Positions 40,499-49,497 of a stretch of 52,544 nucleotides of DNA are shown one piece after another (positions within the stretch are counted from its first letter, which is position 1; every line of letters starts with the position of its first letter). The notes beneath the pieces are model-generated. The model did no database searches and had not been told where the DNA came from. It saw nothing but the letters and a program-made list of their open reading frames with translations. The DNA lies in assembly GCF_014193375.1 (NCBI RefSeq), contig NZ_JACHZF010000025.1, positions 1 to 52,544 on the forward strand. The letters are read 5' to 3'. Made by a program: the position numbers and the translations under genes. This stretch comes from Halomonas campaniensis. GTDB lineage: Bacteria > Pseudomonadota > Gammaproteobacteria > Pseudomonadales > Halomonadaceae.

Positions 40499-40650
40499 GG
40501 GGCCTCCGGGCAAAAGGGTCATGATGCCTGCTGGCCGGGGCGACGCCAACATGAGCCAGATTGATGTGTCGTCGCGAATCTTTCATTGGTGGGCCGCCGG
40601 GCGAGTCGTCACAATGGTCCCATCATGCATTCGCTTCATGAGGATCCCCG

Positions 40651-41493
40651 ATGAGCACCCAGGAACATCCGCTCGGCGTCAGCTTCGAGTTCTTCCCGCC
40701 CAATACCGATGCCGGCCGGGAGAAGCTGCTCGGGGTGCGCGATGCCCTGGCCGCCCGGGAGCCGCGCTTCTTCTCGGTGACCTATGGCGCCGGCGGCTCC
40801 ACCCAGGACCGTACCCTGGAGACCGTGCGTCGGGTGCGCGAGTCGGGCATCACCACCGCGCCCCACCTCTCCTGCATCGGCAGCGAGAAGGGGCAGCTGC
40901 GCGAGCTGCTGGCCCGCTACCGCGAGGAGGGCATCGACAGCCTGGTGGCGCTGCGCGGGGACCTGCCCTCGGGCATGGGCGGCATCGGCGAGCTGCGCTA
41001 CGCCAACGAGCTGGTCGAGTTCATCCGCGAGGAGACCGGCGATCACTTCGAGATCGCCGTGGCCGCCTACCCGGAGTCCCACCCCCAGGCGCCAAGCCTC
41101 GAGCGGGATCTGGAGAACTTCGCCCGCAAGATGAAGGCCGGGGCGAACCTCGCCATCACCCAGTACTTCTTCAACGCCGACGCCTACTTCCACTTCGTCG
41201 AGCGGGCCCGCGCGCTGGGGGTCGAGGCACCCATCGTGCCCGGCATCATGCCGATCACCAACTACGCCAAGCTGGCGCGCTTCTCCGATGCCTGCGGTGC
41301 CGAGATCCCGCGCTGGATCCGCAAGCAGCTCGAGGCCTACGGCGACGACAGCGAGGCCATCGCCGCCTTCGGCGAGGAGGTGATCTCGCGCCTCTGCCAG
41401 CGCCTGCTCGACGGCGGCGCCCCGGGCCTGCACTTCTACACCCTGAACCAGGCTGCGCCGACCCTGAAGATTCTGGATAACATTGTTGGTTGA
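40651..41493 (+). CDS. metF: 5,10-methylenetetrahydrofolate reductase
   Basis: A 280-residue FAD enzyme that makes 5-methyl-THF for methionine synthesis. VSFEFFPPNT (N-terminal family motif), VTYGAGGSTQDRTLE, TAPHLSCIG, LVALRGDLP, AAYPESHPQAPSLERDLENFARKMKAGANLAITQYFF and GIMPITNY are visible, and the end LNQAAPTLKILDNIVG is normal. The 3' codons (GAT AAC ATT GTT GGT) are less GC-rich than the rest of the gene. A second, orphan copy of this 3' end follows at 41517-41594. Confidence 0.96.
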   Translation: MSTQEHPLGVSFEFFPPNTDAGREKLLGVRDALAAREPRFFSVTYGAGGSTQDRTLETVRRVRESGITTAPHLSCIGSEKGQLRELLARYREEGIDSLVALRGDLPSGMGGIGELRYANELVEFIREETGDHFEIAVAAYPESHPQAPSLERDLENFARKMKAGANLAITQYFFNADAYFHFVERARALGVEAPIVPGIMPITNYAKLARFSDACGAEIPRWIRKQLEAYGDDSEAIAAFGEEVISRLCQRLLDGGAPGLHFYTLNQAAPTLKILDNIVG

Positions 41494-41516
41494 GAGGACG
41501 CGGCCGGGAGTCACGT

Positions 41517-41594
41517 CCGGCTGCACTTTCTCTCTCTGCCGGCCTGAACCAGGCCGCGCCGACCCTGAGGGTTCTCGACAATATCGTCGGCTGA
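41517..41594 (+). pseudogene. Orphan duplicate of the metF 3' end
   Basis: Bases 41544-41594 encode LNQAAPTLRVLDNIVG-stop, against LNQAAPTLKILDNIVG-stop in metF. The differences are seven synonymous third-position changes and two conservative ones (Lys to Arg, Ile to Val). Just upstream, CTGCACTTT resembles the LHF codons of metF, but an indel follows, so homology begins near 41517 and is broken. There is no start codon; it is not expected to make protein. Confidence 0.85.
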
Positions 41595-41634
41595 GCAGCG
41601 GCCATGCCCTGAGCCTGCCCTGAACATGCCATGG

Positions 41635-41670
41635 GAAAGGGGCCCTGCCGATAACGGCAGGGCCCCTTTC
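41635..41670. terminator. Strong bidirectional terminator between metF and the TRAP operon
   Basis: A perfect 16-bp stem (GAAAGGGGCCCTGCCG / CGGCAGGGCCCCTTTC) with an ATAA loop. The T- and A-rich stem ends serve both directions. Confidence 0.88.
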
Positions 41671-41720
41671 TCGTCGGTGGGGACCGAGCAGCCTCCCGGC
41701 CCGGGGCCGGGAGGCGAGGG

Positions 41721-43922
41721 CTACCCGGAGGTGGCCGTGCGGGGCGTGCCGCCGCCCCCGCGCAGCCCGCGCTGCATCAGGAACATCAGCACGCCGATGG
41801 CCAGGCCGGCCACATCGGTATAGATGCCGCCGTAGATCATGAAGATCGCGCCCACCAGCATCACCAGGCGCTGCCAGGCCTTCACCGGCCCGAAGAACCA
41901 GGCCTGTACGGTGGCGGCCAGCAGCACGATGCCCAGGGTGGCGGTGAGGCCGACCCGCAGGATCTGCAGGGCGCTGCCCTCCATCAGCATGGCCGGGCTG
42001 TAGAAGAACATGAAGGGTACGATGAAGGCCGCCAGGCCGATCTTGAACGAGGCCACCGAGGTGCCCATGGCATTGGCCCCGGAGATGCCCGCCGCGGCAT
42101 AGGAGGCCAGGGCCACCGGCGGGGTGATCGCCGACACCACCGCGAAGTAGAACACGAAGAAGTGGGCCACCAGCGGCTGGATGCCGATGTTGATCAGGCC
42201 GGGGGCCACCACCGAGGCGGCCACCGCGTAGGCGGCGGTGGTCGGCATGCCCATGCCCAGCAGGATCGAGATGCACATGGCGAAGAACAGCGCCAGCAGC
42301 TGGCTGAAGCCGGCCAGGCCGAGCAGCAGCGAGGAGAAGCGCGCGCCGACGCCGGTCAGCGAGATCACGCCGACGATCAGGCCGGCGCAGGCGCACACGG
42401 CGATGATCTGGATCGCCATGGTGCCGGCCAGCTGCAGCGCCTTGAGGATCGCGCGGATGCCCATCTTGTGCGGCGAGATCCAGCTCACCACGGCCGCCGA
42501 GGCGGTGGCCAGGGTGCCGGCGCGGATCACCGAGTAGCCCATGAACAGGGCGGCGATCAGGATGATGATCGGCGCGAACAGGTAGACCTGCTTGACCAGC
42601 TTCGAGAACAGCGGGATCTCGTCCTTGCGCATGCCGCGCATGCCCTTGCGGGCCGCCTCGAAGTCCACCATGCAGTAGACCGAGAGGAAGTAGAGGATGG
42701 CGGGGATCAGCGCCGCCACGGCGATCTCGGTGTAGGGGATGCCGGTGATCTCGGCCATGATGAAGGCGCCGGCGCCCATGATCGGCGGCATGATCTGCCC
42801 GCCGGTGGAGGCGGCGGCCTCGATGGCCCCGGCGCTCTTGCTGGGGTAGCCCACCTTCTTCATCAGCGGGATGGTCAGCGAGCCGGTGGAGACCACGTTG
42901 CCGGCGCTGGTGCCGTTGATCATGCCCATCAGGCCCGAGGCGAAGATGGAGACCTTGGCGGGGCCGCCGCGGGCGCGGCCGGCCGCGGCGAAGGCGAAGT
43001 TGACGAAGTAGTCCCCCACCTTCGAGGCCTGCAGGAAGGCGGCGAAGATGATGAACAGGATGATGTAGGTCGAGGAGACCGCGGTGGTCGGGCCGAGGAT
43101 GCCCGCATCGGTGTAGACCTGGCTGAAGAAGCGGTTGAACGACAGCCCCGGGTAGCCCAGGAAGCCCGGCAGGTAGGGGCCGGCGAAGACGTAGAGCAGG
43201 AAGATGGCCGAGATGATCACCAGCGCCAGGCCGGCCACCCGGCGGGTCAGCTCCAGGATCAGCAGCGAGCCGGCCAGCGCCGCATAGGAGATGCCGATGG
43301 GCGCGAAGGAGGTGCCGGTGGAGGCACGCAGCGGGGTGCCGAAGATCAGGATCAGGTAGCCGGCCACGGCCAGGGCGCTGACCATCAGCACCAGGTCCGG
43401 GGGCGAGAGCTTCTCGCGCACCTGGCGATAGCCCCAGGAGAGCAGGATCGCCGCGGCCGTGGCGAAGATCAGCGGATAGCCGTAGTGCCAGGCCTCGATG
43501 GCCGGGTCGATACGCATGGCGCCGTCCGCGATCATCTGCTGCATGCGGAAGACCTGGAAGAGTGCGTAGCCGGCGGGCACCAGCAGCGCGAAGCTGACCC
43601 AGCGCAGCCAGGCAGGGGAGTGCGGGACGTCGCCCTCGCCGGCGAAGCGGGTGCCGGCATAGAGCCCGTAGCCGAGGATCAGCGCACCGGCGATGTGCAC
43701 GATACGGAACGACCAGGTCTCCATCGGGTAGACGTTCAGCGAGATCAGGTGGAAGCTGGAGTAGGCGATGGCCAGGGCGGCGAACAGCAGCCACTGCCAG
43801 CCCGTGTAGAGCCGCCGGTTGGACTCGACGACCTCCTCGTCGACGCCATCGGCGATGGTCTCGGGCGCCTTGTCGACGGCCTCCTCGGACGCCCCGGGAC
43901 GGGTATCGGGAGAGTTGCTCAT
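41721..43922 (-). CDS. TRAP transporter fused permease, TAXI type (4TM/12TM)
   Basis: A 733-residue inner-membrane protein with about 18 hydrophobic segments, fusing the small (DctQ-like) and large (DctM-like) TRAP subunits. After an acidic N-terminal tail (about 1-50), family blocks include FASGLMGMINGTSAGNVVSTGSLTIPLMKKVGYPSKSAGAIEAAASTGGQIMPPIMGAGAFIMAE and the second repeat LGMGMPTTAAYAVAASVVAPGLINIGI. It uses an ion gradient and the TAXI binding protein encoded 91 bases upstream on the same strand. ATG at 43922 follows GAGGGTG. The substrate is unknown. Confidence 0.93.
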   Translation of the reverse strand: MSNSPDTRPGASEEAVDKAPETIADGVDEEVVESNRRLYTGWQWLLFAALAIAYSSFHLISLNVYPMETWSFRIVHIAGALILGYGLYAGTRFAGEGDVPHSPAWLRWVSFALLVPAGYALFQVFRMQQMIADGAMRIDPAIEAWHYGYPLIFATAAAILLSWGYRQVREKLSPPDLVLMVSALAVAGYLILIFGTPLRASTGTSFAPIGISYAALAGSLLILELTRRVAGLALVIISAIFLLYVFAGPYLPGFLGYPGLSFNRFFSQVYTDAGILGPTTAVSSTYIILFIIFAAFLQASKVGDYFVNFAFAAAGRARGGPAKVSIFASGLMGMINGTSAGNVVSTGSLTIPLMKKVGYPSKSAGAIEAAASTGGQIMPPIMGAGAFIMAEITGIPYTEIAVAALIPAILYFLSVYCMVDFEAARKGMRGMRKDEIPLFSKLVKQVYLFAPIIILIAALFMGYSVIRAGTLATASAAVVSWISPHKMGIRAILKALQLAGTMAIQIIAVCACAGLIVGVISLTGVGARFSSLLLGLAGFSQLLALFFAMCISILLGMGMPTTAAYAVAASVVAPGLINIGIQPLVAHFFVFYFAVVSAITPPVALASYAAAGISGANAMGTSVASFKIGLAAFIVPFMFFYSPAMLMEGSALQILRVGLTATLGIVLLAATVQAWFFGPVKAWQRLVMLVGAIFMIYGGIYTDVAGLAIGVLMFLMQRGLRGGGGTPRTATSG

Positions 43923-44013
43923 GGGGGGTTCACCCTCGGGTGTGATTCGGGACGGCAAGCACGCCGCCCCGCGCCGGATCGCGACGCGGGGCGGTATTCA
44001 CGGTGGTGGAGGC

Positions 44014-44997
44014 TTACAGCTTGAGGTCGTCGGGGATCTCGTGGCCGTTCTCCTCGTACCAGCGCGCCGCACCCGGATGGAAGGGCAGCACGGTGTTGTG
44101 CACGATGTTCTCCGGGATGGAGGTCTCGGCGGAGCGATGCACGTTACGCATCTTGTCGTTGTTCTCCATGGTGAGCTTGGTCACCTCGTAGATGAAGCTC
44201 TCCGGCACGTCGCAGCCGGCGATGGCGAAGTTCCACATGGAGACGGCGCGGGCATCCTCTTCCAGGGTGCTGTAGGTGCTGGCGGGGATCTGGAAGGGCG
44301 CGACCGGGAAGGCCTCGAGCACCTGGGCCTGCTCCTCCTCGGTGAACTCGATGATGTTCACGTCGGTCTGCACCTCGAGCTGGCTGACCGCCGGGATCGG
44401 GATGCCCGCGGCGAAGGCGATGACGTCGAGCAGGCCGTCCTGGAGCTGGCCGCCGAGGTCGGTCCAGCCGCCGTTGCGGCGCTCGAAGTTGACGCCCAGC
44501 TCTTCCAGGATGGCCGGGAAGTAGGTATCGGAGGTGGAGGCCGCCGGGCCGAAGCCGATGCGGGCGCCGTCCGGGATGTCGGAGATCGACTCGATGCCGC
44601 TGCTGGACAGCGCGGTAATCGAGAACGGGGTCTCGTACATCGGGAAGAGCGCACAGACGTTGTCCATGGGCACGCCGGGGGCCAGCGGGCTCTGGCCGGC
44701 CAGGGCCTCGGCGGCCGGGCCCATGGTGGTCAGGCCCAGGGCCAGGTCGCCGGTATGCACCAGGGCCAGGTTCTGGTTGGGGCCGCCGGTGACCTCGCCG
44801 CCGCCGGAGACATCCAGCTCGTCGGCGATCAGGTTGGCCCAGCCGGAGCCGTAGACGAAGTAGGTGCCGCCCTGGCTGGCGGTGCCCACGGTGAAGTTGG
44901 ACGGCCATTCGCTGCGGTCGGCCTGGGCGGCGGCCGCGGCGACCAGCAGGGTGCCGGCGACGGTGCCGGCGAGCAGCTTGGTGGAGAGATGGCGCAT
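44014..44997 (-). CDS. TAXI family TRAP transporter solute-binding subunit
   Basis: A 327-residue periplasmic protein. Residues 1-25 are a signal peptide (VAGTLLVAAAAAQA-DRS). TVGTASQGGTYFVYGSGWANLIAD is the TAXI family opening ('tGg..G.yy..g..la'). IESISDIPDGARIGFGPAASTSDTYFPAILEELG and the C-terminal LPFHPGAARWYEENGHEIPDDLKL also fit. TAXI proteins elsewhere bind carboxylates such as glutamate or oxoglutarate, but the ligand is open here. It is the first gene of the TRAP operon. Confidence 0.93.
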   Translation of the reverse strand: MRHLSTKLLAGTVAGTLLVAAAAAQADRSEWPSNFTVGTASQGGTYFVYGSGWANLIADELDVSGGGEVTGGPNQNLALVHTGDLALGLTTMGPAAEALAGQSPLAPGVPMDNVCALFPMYETPFSITALSSSGIESISDIPDGARIGFGPAASTSDTYFPAILEELGVNFERRNGGWTDLGGQLQDGLLDVIAFAAGIPIPAVSQLEVQTDVNIIEFTEEEQAQVLEAFPVAPFQIPASTYSTLEEDARAVSMWNFAIAGCDVPESFIYEVTKLTMENNDKMRNVHRSAETSIPENIVHNTVLPFHPGAARWYEENGHEIPDDLKL

Positions 44998-45173
44998 GGC
45001 GTGACTCCGTTGCATGTTGTCGTTGGTGATGCCTGGGTCGGCATCCATCTCGAGCGTGCAGGCTTCAGTCTGGCAGTTCCCGGCGGGGTTGCCGGACCCG
45101 AAGCGAAGCAGGCATTCAACGCTGTTCTCGCAAGGCGCGGGCCACTGGGGAGAAAGTCATCTAATTTCAAGAA

Positions 45174-45204
45174 GATATAATTCTCTTATTCCACCTTGGT
45201 CTAA
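45174..45204 (-). promoter_or_regulatory. Possible promoter of the TRAP-TAXI operon
   Basis: The minus strand shows TTAGAC, 19 bases, then TATATC, in the only AT-rich stretch of the 283-base gap between the TAXI gene and the Na/phosphate cotransporter gene. It lies about 180 bases before the TAXI start. Spacing and both boxes are imperfect. The rest of the gap holds no gene that I can support. Confidence 0.35.
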
Positions 45205-45280
45205 TAGCGTGGGCCGGCGTGCGGCTGGATCTCCGCACGGCAGGGGCATAGGCCTGTGCGGAAATCCGCACAGCCCCGGG

Positions 45281-46987
45281 TCAGGCGGGGGCGAGGGCGC
45301 CCATCAGGCGGGTGGCCTGGTGGAGGTCGTTCATCAGCGAGGAGGCCAGCCAGGGATCCAGGCGGTGCTCGCGCAGGCGCTCGGCCAGCGCCTGCTGCCA
45401 GTGGCGGCGCACCTCGTCTATGGGGGCGGAGATGTCGGCCGCCTCGGGGTTGGCGGCCAGGCGGTTGAGGCCCTCCGCCAGGGCCAGGCGGATGTCGTCG
45501 TGGGCCTCGCGCAGGGGGCTGGCGGGAGCGGCATGGCGCAGCAGGCTGCGCTGGAGCACCTCGCCGAAGCGCACCGCCTCGACCATGCGCAGGGTGCGGG
45601 CGTAGAGGGTCTCCACCCGGGCCTCCTGGGCCTCGGTGAGGGGCGTGTCCAGCCGCGAGTAGAAGTCGAGGATCTCGGCCATCAGCGGCTTGATCTGCTC
45701 GTGGTAGCGGGTGTTCACCGGTGTCCAGGCCGACGGCTCGATGCGCGCCTTGACCACCGCCCGGGAGGGCGGGTGGCCGATCGCCTCGGCGCTGGGGACC
45801 AGGATCGCCGAGCAGAGCAGGTGGTAGGCGCGGCGATTGAGGCGCTGGCACTCCTGCTCGATGGCGGCCACCGCGGTGTCGGCGTGCTGCAGGGCGGTGG
45901 GGGCCAGGTAGCGGGCCTGGGCGGGAGGCGTCCGGGCGGGTTCGGGGAAGGCCCGCTCCAGGCGGGCCGCCAGCCGCGGGATCAGCGGCAGCATCAGCAC
46001 GATGCCCAGCAGGTTGAAGAGGGTGTGGAACAGCGCCAGCTTCAGCGGCCAGGCGTCCGCGGCGAGGCCGATCAGCTCGCCCAGCCAGTCCACCAGCCAG
46101 GCCAGCGGCACCAGCAGGGCCAGGGCCACGGCGGCGGTGACCAGGTTGAAGACCACATGGGCGCCAGCCAGGCGGCGCGCCGCGAAGCCGGACCCCAGGG
46201 CGCCGAGCACCGCGGTCACGGTGGTGCCGATATTGGCGCCGATGGCCACGGCCAGGGCCGGCAGGTAGGGCAGCTGGCCCCCGGCCAGCGCCGCCAGGGT
46301 GATCAGCAGGGTGGCGTGGCTCGACTGCATGACCACCGTGGCCACCACCCCGAACAGCACGAACAGCGGCCAGTGCCAGGCGCTGCCGCCGGCCAGGCCG
46401 TCCAGGGAGAGGCCATCCTGCCAGGCCTCGAAGCCCAGCTTCATGAAGTCGATGCCCAGGAACAGCAGCCCGACCCCCAGCAGCAGGCCGGCGATGGCGC
46501 CCCGGGCGTCCTGGAGCACCCGCGAGCCGATCAGCCCCAGCGCCAGGAAGGGCATGGCGAAGGTGGCCAGGTCGAAGCGCAGGCCGAAGGCGGCGATCAA
46601 CCAGGCCCCGGTGGTGGTGCCCAGATTGGCGCCGAACAGCAGGGCGATGGCGCCGGGCAGGGCGACCAGGCCGGCGCCGACGAAGGACATGGCGAGCAGG
46701 GTGACCAGCGAGCTGGACTGCACCAGGGCGGTGGCCGTGGCCCCGACCCCGATGGCGCGGAAGGGGTGGCGGGTGGCGGTGTGCAGCCAGCGGTCCAGGG
46801 TGCCGCCGGAGAGGCGCTTGATGGCATCCTGCAGGTGGCTCATGCCCCACAGGAAGAGCCCCAGCCCGGCCGCCAGGGTAGCCAGGTCGAGGCGCGCCAG
46901 CAGCACCGCGGCGGCGATGGCCAGCCCCAGCGCCTCGAGCTGCCGGCGGCGCGAGAGCAGGGCCGCGGCCATGCCCTGACGGGTCAC
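45281..46987 (-). CDS. Na/Pi cotransporter family protein (NptA-like, with PhoU-like tail)
   Basis: A 568-residue protein. Two Na/Pi-cotransporter repeats carry the QSSS-type motifs: ALVQSSSLVTLLAMSFVGAGLVALPGAIALLFGANLGTTTGAWL and VVMQSSHATLLITLAALAGG...GANIGTTVTAVLG. A soluble, helical C-terminal region of about 200 residues resembles PhoU. It probably moves inorganic phosphate with sodium. The start is most likely GTG at 46987, two bases after the yheV stop and preceded by AAGGGG; an ATG five codons later is the alternative. Confidence 0.88.
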   Translation of the reverse strand: MTRQGMAAALLSRRRQLEALGLAIAAAVLLARLDLATLAAGLGLFLWGMSHLQDAIKRLSGGTLDRWLHTATRHPFRAIGVGATATALVQSSSLVTLLAMSFVGAGLVALPGAIALLFGANLGTTTGAWLIAAFGLRFDLATFAMPFLALGLIGSRVLQDARGAIAGLLLGVGLLFLGIDFMKLGFEAWQDGLSLDGLAGGSAWHWPLFVLFGVVATVVMQSSHATLLITLAALAGGQLPYLPALAVAIGANIGTTVTAVLGALGSGFAARRLAGAHVVFNLVTAAVALALLVPLAWLVDWLGELIGLAADAWPLKLALFHTLFNLLGIVLMLPLIPRLAARLERAFPEPARTPPAQARYLAPTALQHADTAVAAIEQECQRLNRRAYHLLCSAILVPSAEAIGHPPSRAVVKARIEPSAWTPVNTRYHEQIKPLMAEILDFYSRLDTPLTEAQEARVETLYARTLRMVEAVRFGEVLQRSLLRHAAPASPLREAHDDIRLALAEGLNRLAANPEAADISAPIDEVRRHWQQALAERLREHRLDPWLASSLMNDLHQATRLMGALAPA

Positions 46988-46989
46988 GC

Positions 46990-47235
46990 TCAGTGCCCCT
47001 TGGGGTCCAGGATCCTCACCGGCTGGACGTCCTGCCGGGTCTGCTCCTCCCGGGGGCGGTTGACCCGGGTGGTCAGCTCCGGCGCGGCCCCGTCCTCGAT
47101 GGGCAGCTGCTCGAAGAAGTCGCAGCTGACGCATTCACGGTAGCGGATGCCGTGCTGCTCCCAGCTGCGGATGCGATCCATCTCGGCGCAGCGCGGGCAG
47201 ATCGCGCCGGCGATAAAGCGTTTCTGGGCGGCCAT
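46990..47235 (-). CDS. yheV: YheV family zinc-ribbon protein
   Basis: An 81-residue protein: QKRFIAGAICPRCAEMDRIRSWEQHGIRYRECVSCDFFEQLP. The two CxxC pairs (CPRC, CVSC) form the zinc ribbon of the YheV (DUF2387) family, whose function is unknown. It lies 48 bases after prlC and two bases before the cotransporter start, so the three are likely one transcription unit. The prlC-yheV pairing is seen in other gammaproteobacteria. Confidence 0.9.
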   Translation of the reverse strand: MAAQKRFIAGAICPRCAEMDRIRSWEQHGIRYRECVSCDFFEQLPIEDGAAPELTTRVNRPREEQTRQDVQPVRILDPKGH

Positions 47236-47283
47236 GATGGCTCCTGTCGGGCCCCGGCGGCGGACCGGGGCGGGATGAACGGA

Positions 47284-49332
47284 TCAGGCGGCACGGATGC
47301 CGCTGTGGCGCAGCAGGGGCTCGACGCTGGGTTCGCGGCCGCGGAAGGCGCGGAACAGCTCCGCGGCATCCCGGGCGCCGCCCGCCTCGAGGATCTCGGT
47401 GCGGAAGCGCCGCCCGGTCTCGGGGTCGAAGATGCCCGCCTCCTCGAAGGCGCTCCAGGCGTCGGCGGAGAGCACCTCGGCCCACTTGTAGCTGTAGTAG
47501 CCCGCCGCGTAGCCGCCGGCGAAGATGTGGCCGAAGCCGTTCTGGAAGCGGTTGAAGTCGGCCCGGGGCACCACCGAGACGGTGTCGCGCACCTCGTCCA
47601 GCAGCGACTGGATCTCGTCGGCGGAGGGCGCCTTCAGCTCGTGGTGCAGGCGCAGGTCGAAGATCGAGAACTCCAGCTGGCGCACCATGCCCATGGCCGA
47701 CTGGAAGTTCCGGGCGGCCTGCAGCCTGTCGAGCAGCTCGCCGGGCAGCGGCTCGCCGCTGTCGACGTGGCCGGCGATCAGGTCGAGCCCCTCGCGCTCC
47801 CAGCAGAAGTTCTCCATGAACTGGCTGGGCAGCTCCACCGCGTCCCAGGCCACGCCGTTGATGCCGGAGATGTCGGCGATGGTCTGCCGGGTCAGCATGT
47901 GGTGCAGGCCGTGGCCGAACTCGTGGAACAGGGTGGTGACCTCGTCATGGGTCAGCAGCGCCGGGCGGTCGCTCACCGGACGGGTGAAGTTGCAGGTCAG
48001 GTAGGCCACCGGCAGCTGCAGGGTCTCGCCCTCCAGGCGGCGGACCCGGCACTCGTCCATCCAGGCGCCGCCGCGCTTGCCCTCCCGGGCATAGAGGTCC
48101 AGATAGAAGCCGGCGATGGGCGCGCCGTGCTCCATGATCCGGAAGAAGCGCACGTCGGGGTGGTAGCGCGGGGCCTCGCGGTCCTCCTCGAAGGTGACGC
48201 CGAACAGCCGCTCCACCACCCGGAACAGGCCGTCCACCACCCGGGGCGCCGGGAAGTAGGGGCGCAGCTGCTCCTGGGAGATGGCGTGGCGCGCCTCGCG
48301 CATCTTCTCGCTGGCGTAGCCCACGTCCCAGGGGGCCAGCTCGCCCATGCCCAGTTCGTCGCGGGCGAAGGCCTCGAGCTCGGCGAACTCCTCCCGGGCC
48401 TGGGGCACGGCGCGGCGCGCCAGATCCTCCAGGAAGTCGAGCGCCTGGCGCGGAGACTCGGCCATCTTGGTGGTCAGGGAGTAGTCGGCGTACGTGGCGA
48501 AGCCGAGCAGCTCGGCGAGCTCGTGGCGCAGGGCCAGGGTCTCCACCATGATCGGCGCGTTGTCGTGCTCGCCGGCATGGGGCCCCTGGTCGGAGGCGCG
48601 GGTGACGAAGGCGGTATAGACCTCGCGACGCAGCTCGCGGTCCTCGGCGTAGGAGACCACCGGGTAGAAGCTGGGGAAGTCCAGGGTGATGCGGTAGCCG
48701 GGCTGGCCCTTGGCCTCGGCGTTGGCCCTCAGGGCGGCCAGGGCGCTCTCGGGCAGGCCGGCCAGGCGCGTCTCGTCGGCCAGGTCCAGGTGCCAGGCCT
48801 GGGTGGCATCCAGCAGCTGGTTGGAGAAGGTGTTGCCGAGCTCGGAGAGGCGCGCCTTGATCTCGCCGTAGCGGCGCTTCTGCTCGGCGGGGAGGTCGAC
48901 CCCGGCCAGGCGGAAGTCGCGCAGGGTGTTGTCCACGGCGCGGCGCTGGGCGTCATCCAGCTCGGCCCAGGCGGGGCCCTCCCTGAGGGCCTGCCAGGCC
49001 TGGAAGAGCCCCTCGTGCTGGCCCAGCCAGGTGCTGTACTCGGAGAGCTTGCCCAGGCAGGCCTGGTAGGCCTCGCGCAGCTCGGGGCTGTTCATGGTGC
49101 CGTTGAGGTGGGAGACCGGCGACCAGGCCCGCGAGAGCTCGTCGTTGAGGGACTCCAGCGGGGCGGCCAGGCTCGCCCAGCTGGGCGGCGCCTGGTGGGC
49201 CTGCTCGACCAGCGCCTCGATGGCGCGGCGGTTGCGCTCGAGCAGCTCCTCCATGGCGGGAACCACGTGCTCGGGGCGGATCTCGGCGAACGGGGGAAGC
49301 TCATGGGGGTCGAGCAGTGGGTTGCGGGACAT
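47284..49332 (-). CDS. prlC: Oligopeptidase A (M3 family metallopeptidase)
   Basis: A 682-residue cytoplasmic zinc peptidase that degrades short peptides, including cleaved signal peptides. The zinc motif HEFGH is at residues 470-474 (TTLFHEFGHGLHHML), followed by SGINGVAWDAVELPSQFMENFCWE; the third ligand lies in this second helix. The N-terminal NPLLDPHELPPFAEIRPEHVVPAMEELL is the family opening. Length is as usual (about 680). ATG at 49332 follows GAGGTG. Confidence 0.96.
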   Translation of the reverse strand: MSRNPLLDPHELPPFAEIRPEHVVPAMEELLERNRRAIEALVEQAHQAPPSWASLAAPLESLNDELSRAWSPVSHLNGTMNSPELREAYQACLGKLSEYSTWLGQHEGLFQAWQALREGPAWAELDDAQRRAVDNTLRDFRLAGVDLPAEQKRRYGEIKARLSELGNTFSNQLLDATQAWHLDLADETRLAGLPESALAALRANAEAKGQPGYRITLDFPSFYPVVSYAEDRELRREVYTAFVTRASDQGPHAGEHDNAPIMVETLALRHELAELLGFATYADYSLTTKMAESPRQALDFLEDLARRAVPQAREEFAELEAFARDELGMGELAPWDVGYASEKMREARHAISQEQLRPYFPAPRVVDGLFRVVERLFGVTFEEDREAPRYHPDVRFFRIMEHGAPIAGFYLDLYAREGKRGGAWMDECRVRRLEGETLQLPVAYLTCNFTRPVSDRPALLTHDEVTTLFHEFGHGLHHMLTRQTIADISGINGVAWDAVELPSQFMENFCWEREGLDLIAGHVDSGEPLPGELLDRLQAARNFQSAMGMVRQLEFSIFDLRLHHELKAPSADEIQSLLDEVRDTVSVVPRADFNRFQNGFGHIFAGGYAAGYYSYKWAEVLSADAWSAFEEAGIFDPETGRRFRTEILEAGGARDAAELFRAFRGREPSVEPLLRHSGIRAA

Positions 49333-49497
49333 GCGCACCTCGAGTCGTGACGGGAATGGCATCTTAGATGCGGGCGGCGGGCCGTGGTTTCAACGCCACG
49401 GCCGCCGGCGAATCGTTTGGCCGACGCGGGCCGGCCTGCTAGGCTTGCCGCCTTCGTGACGGCCCGCGGGCCAGGCCAAGAGGGCAGGAGAGCGGTG

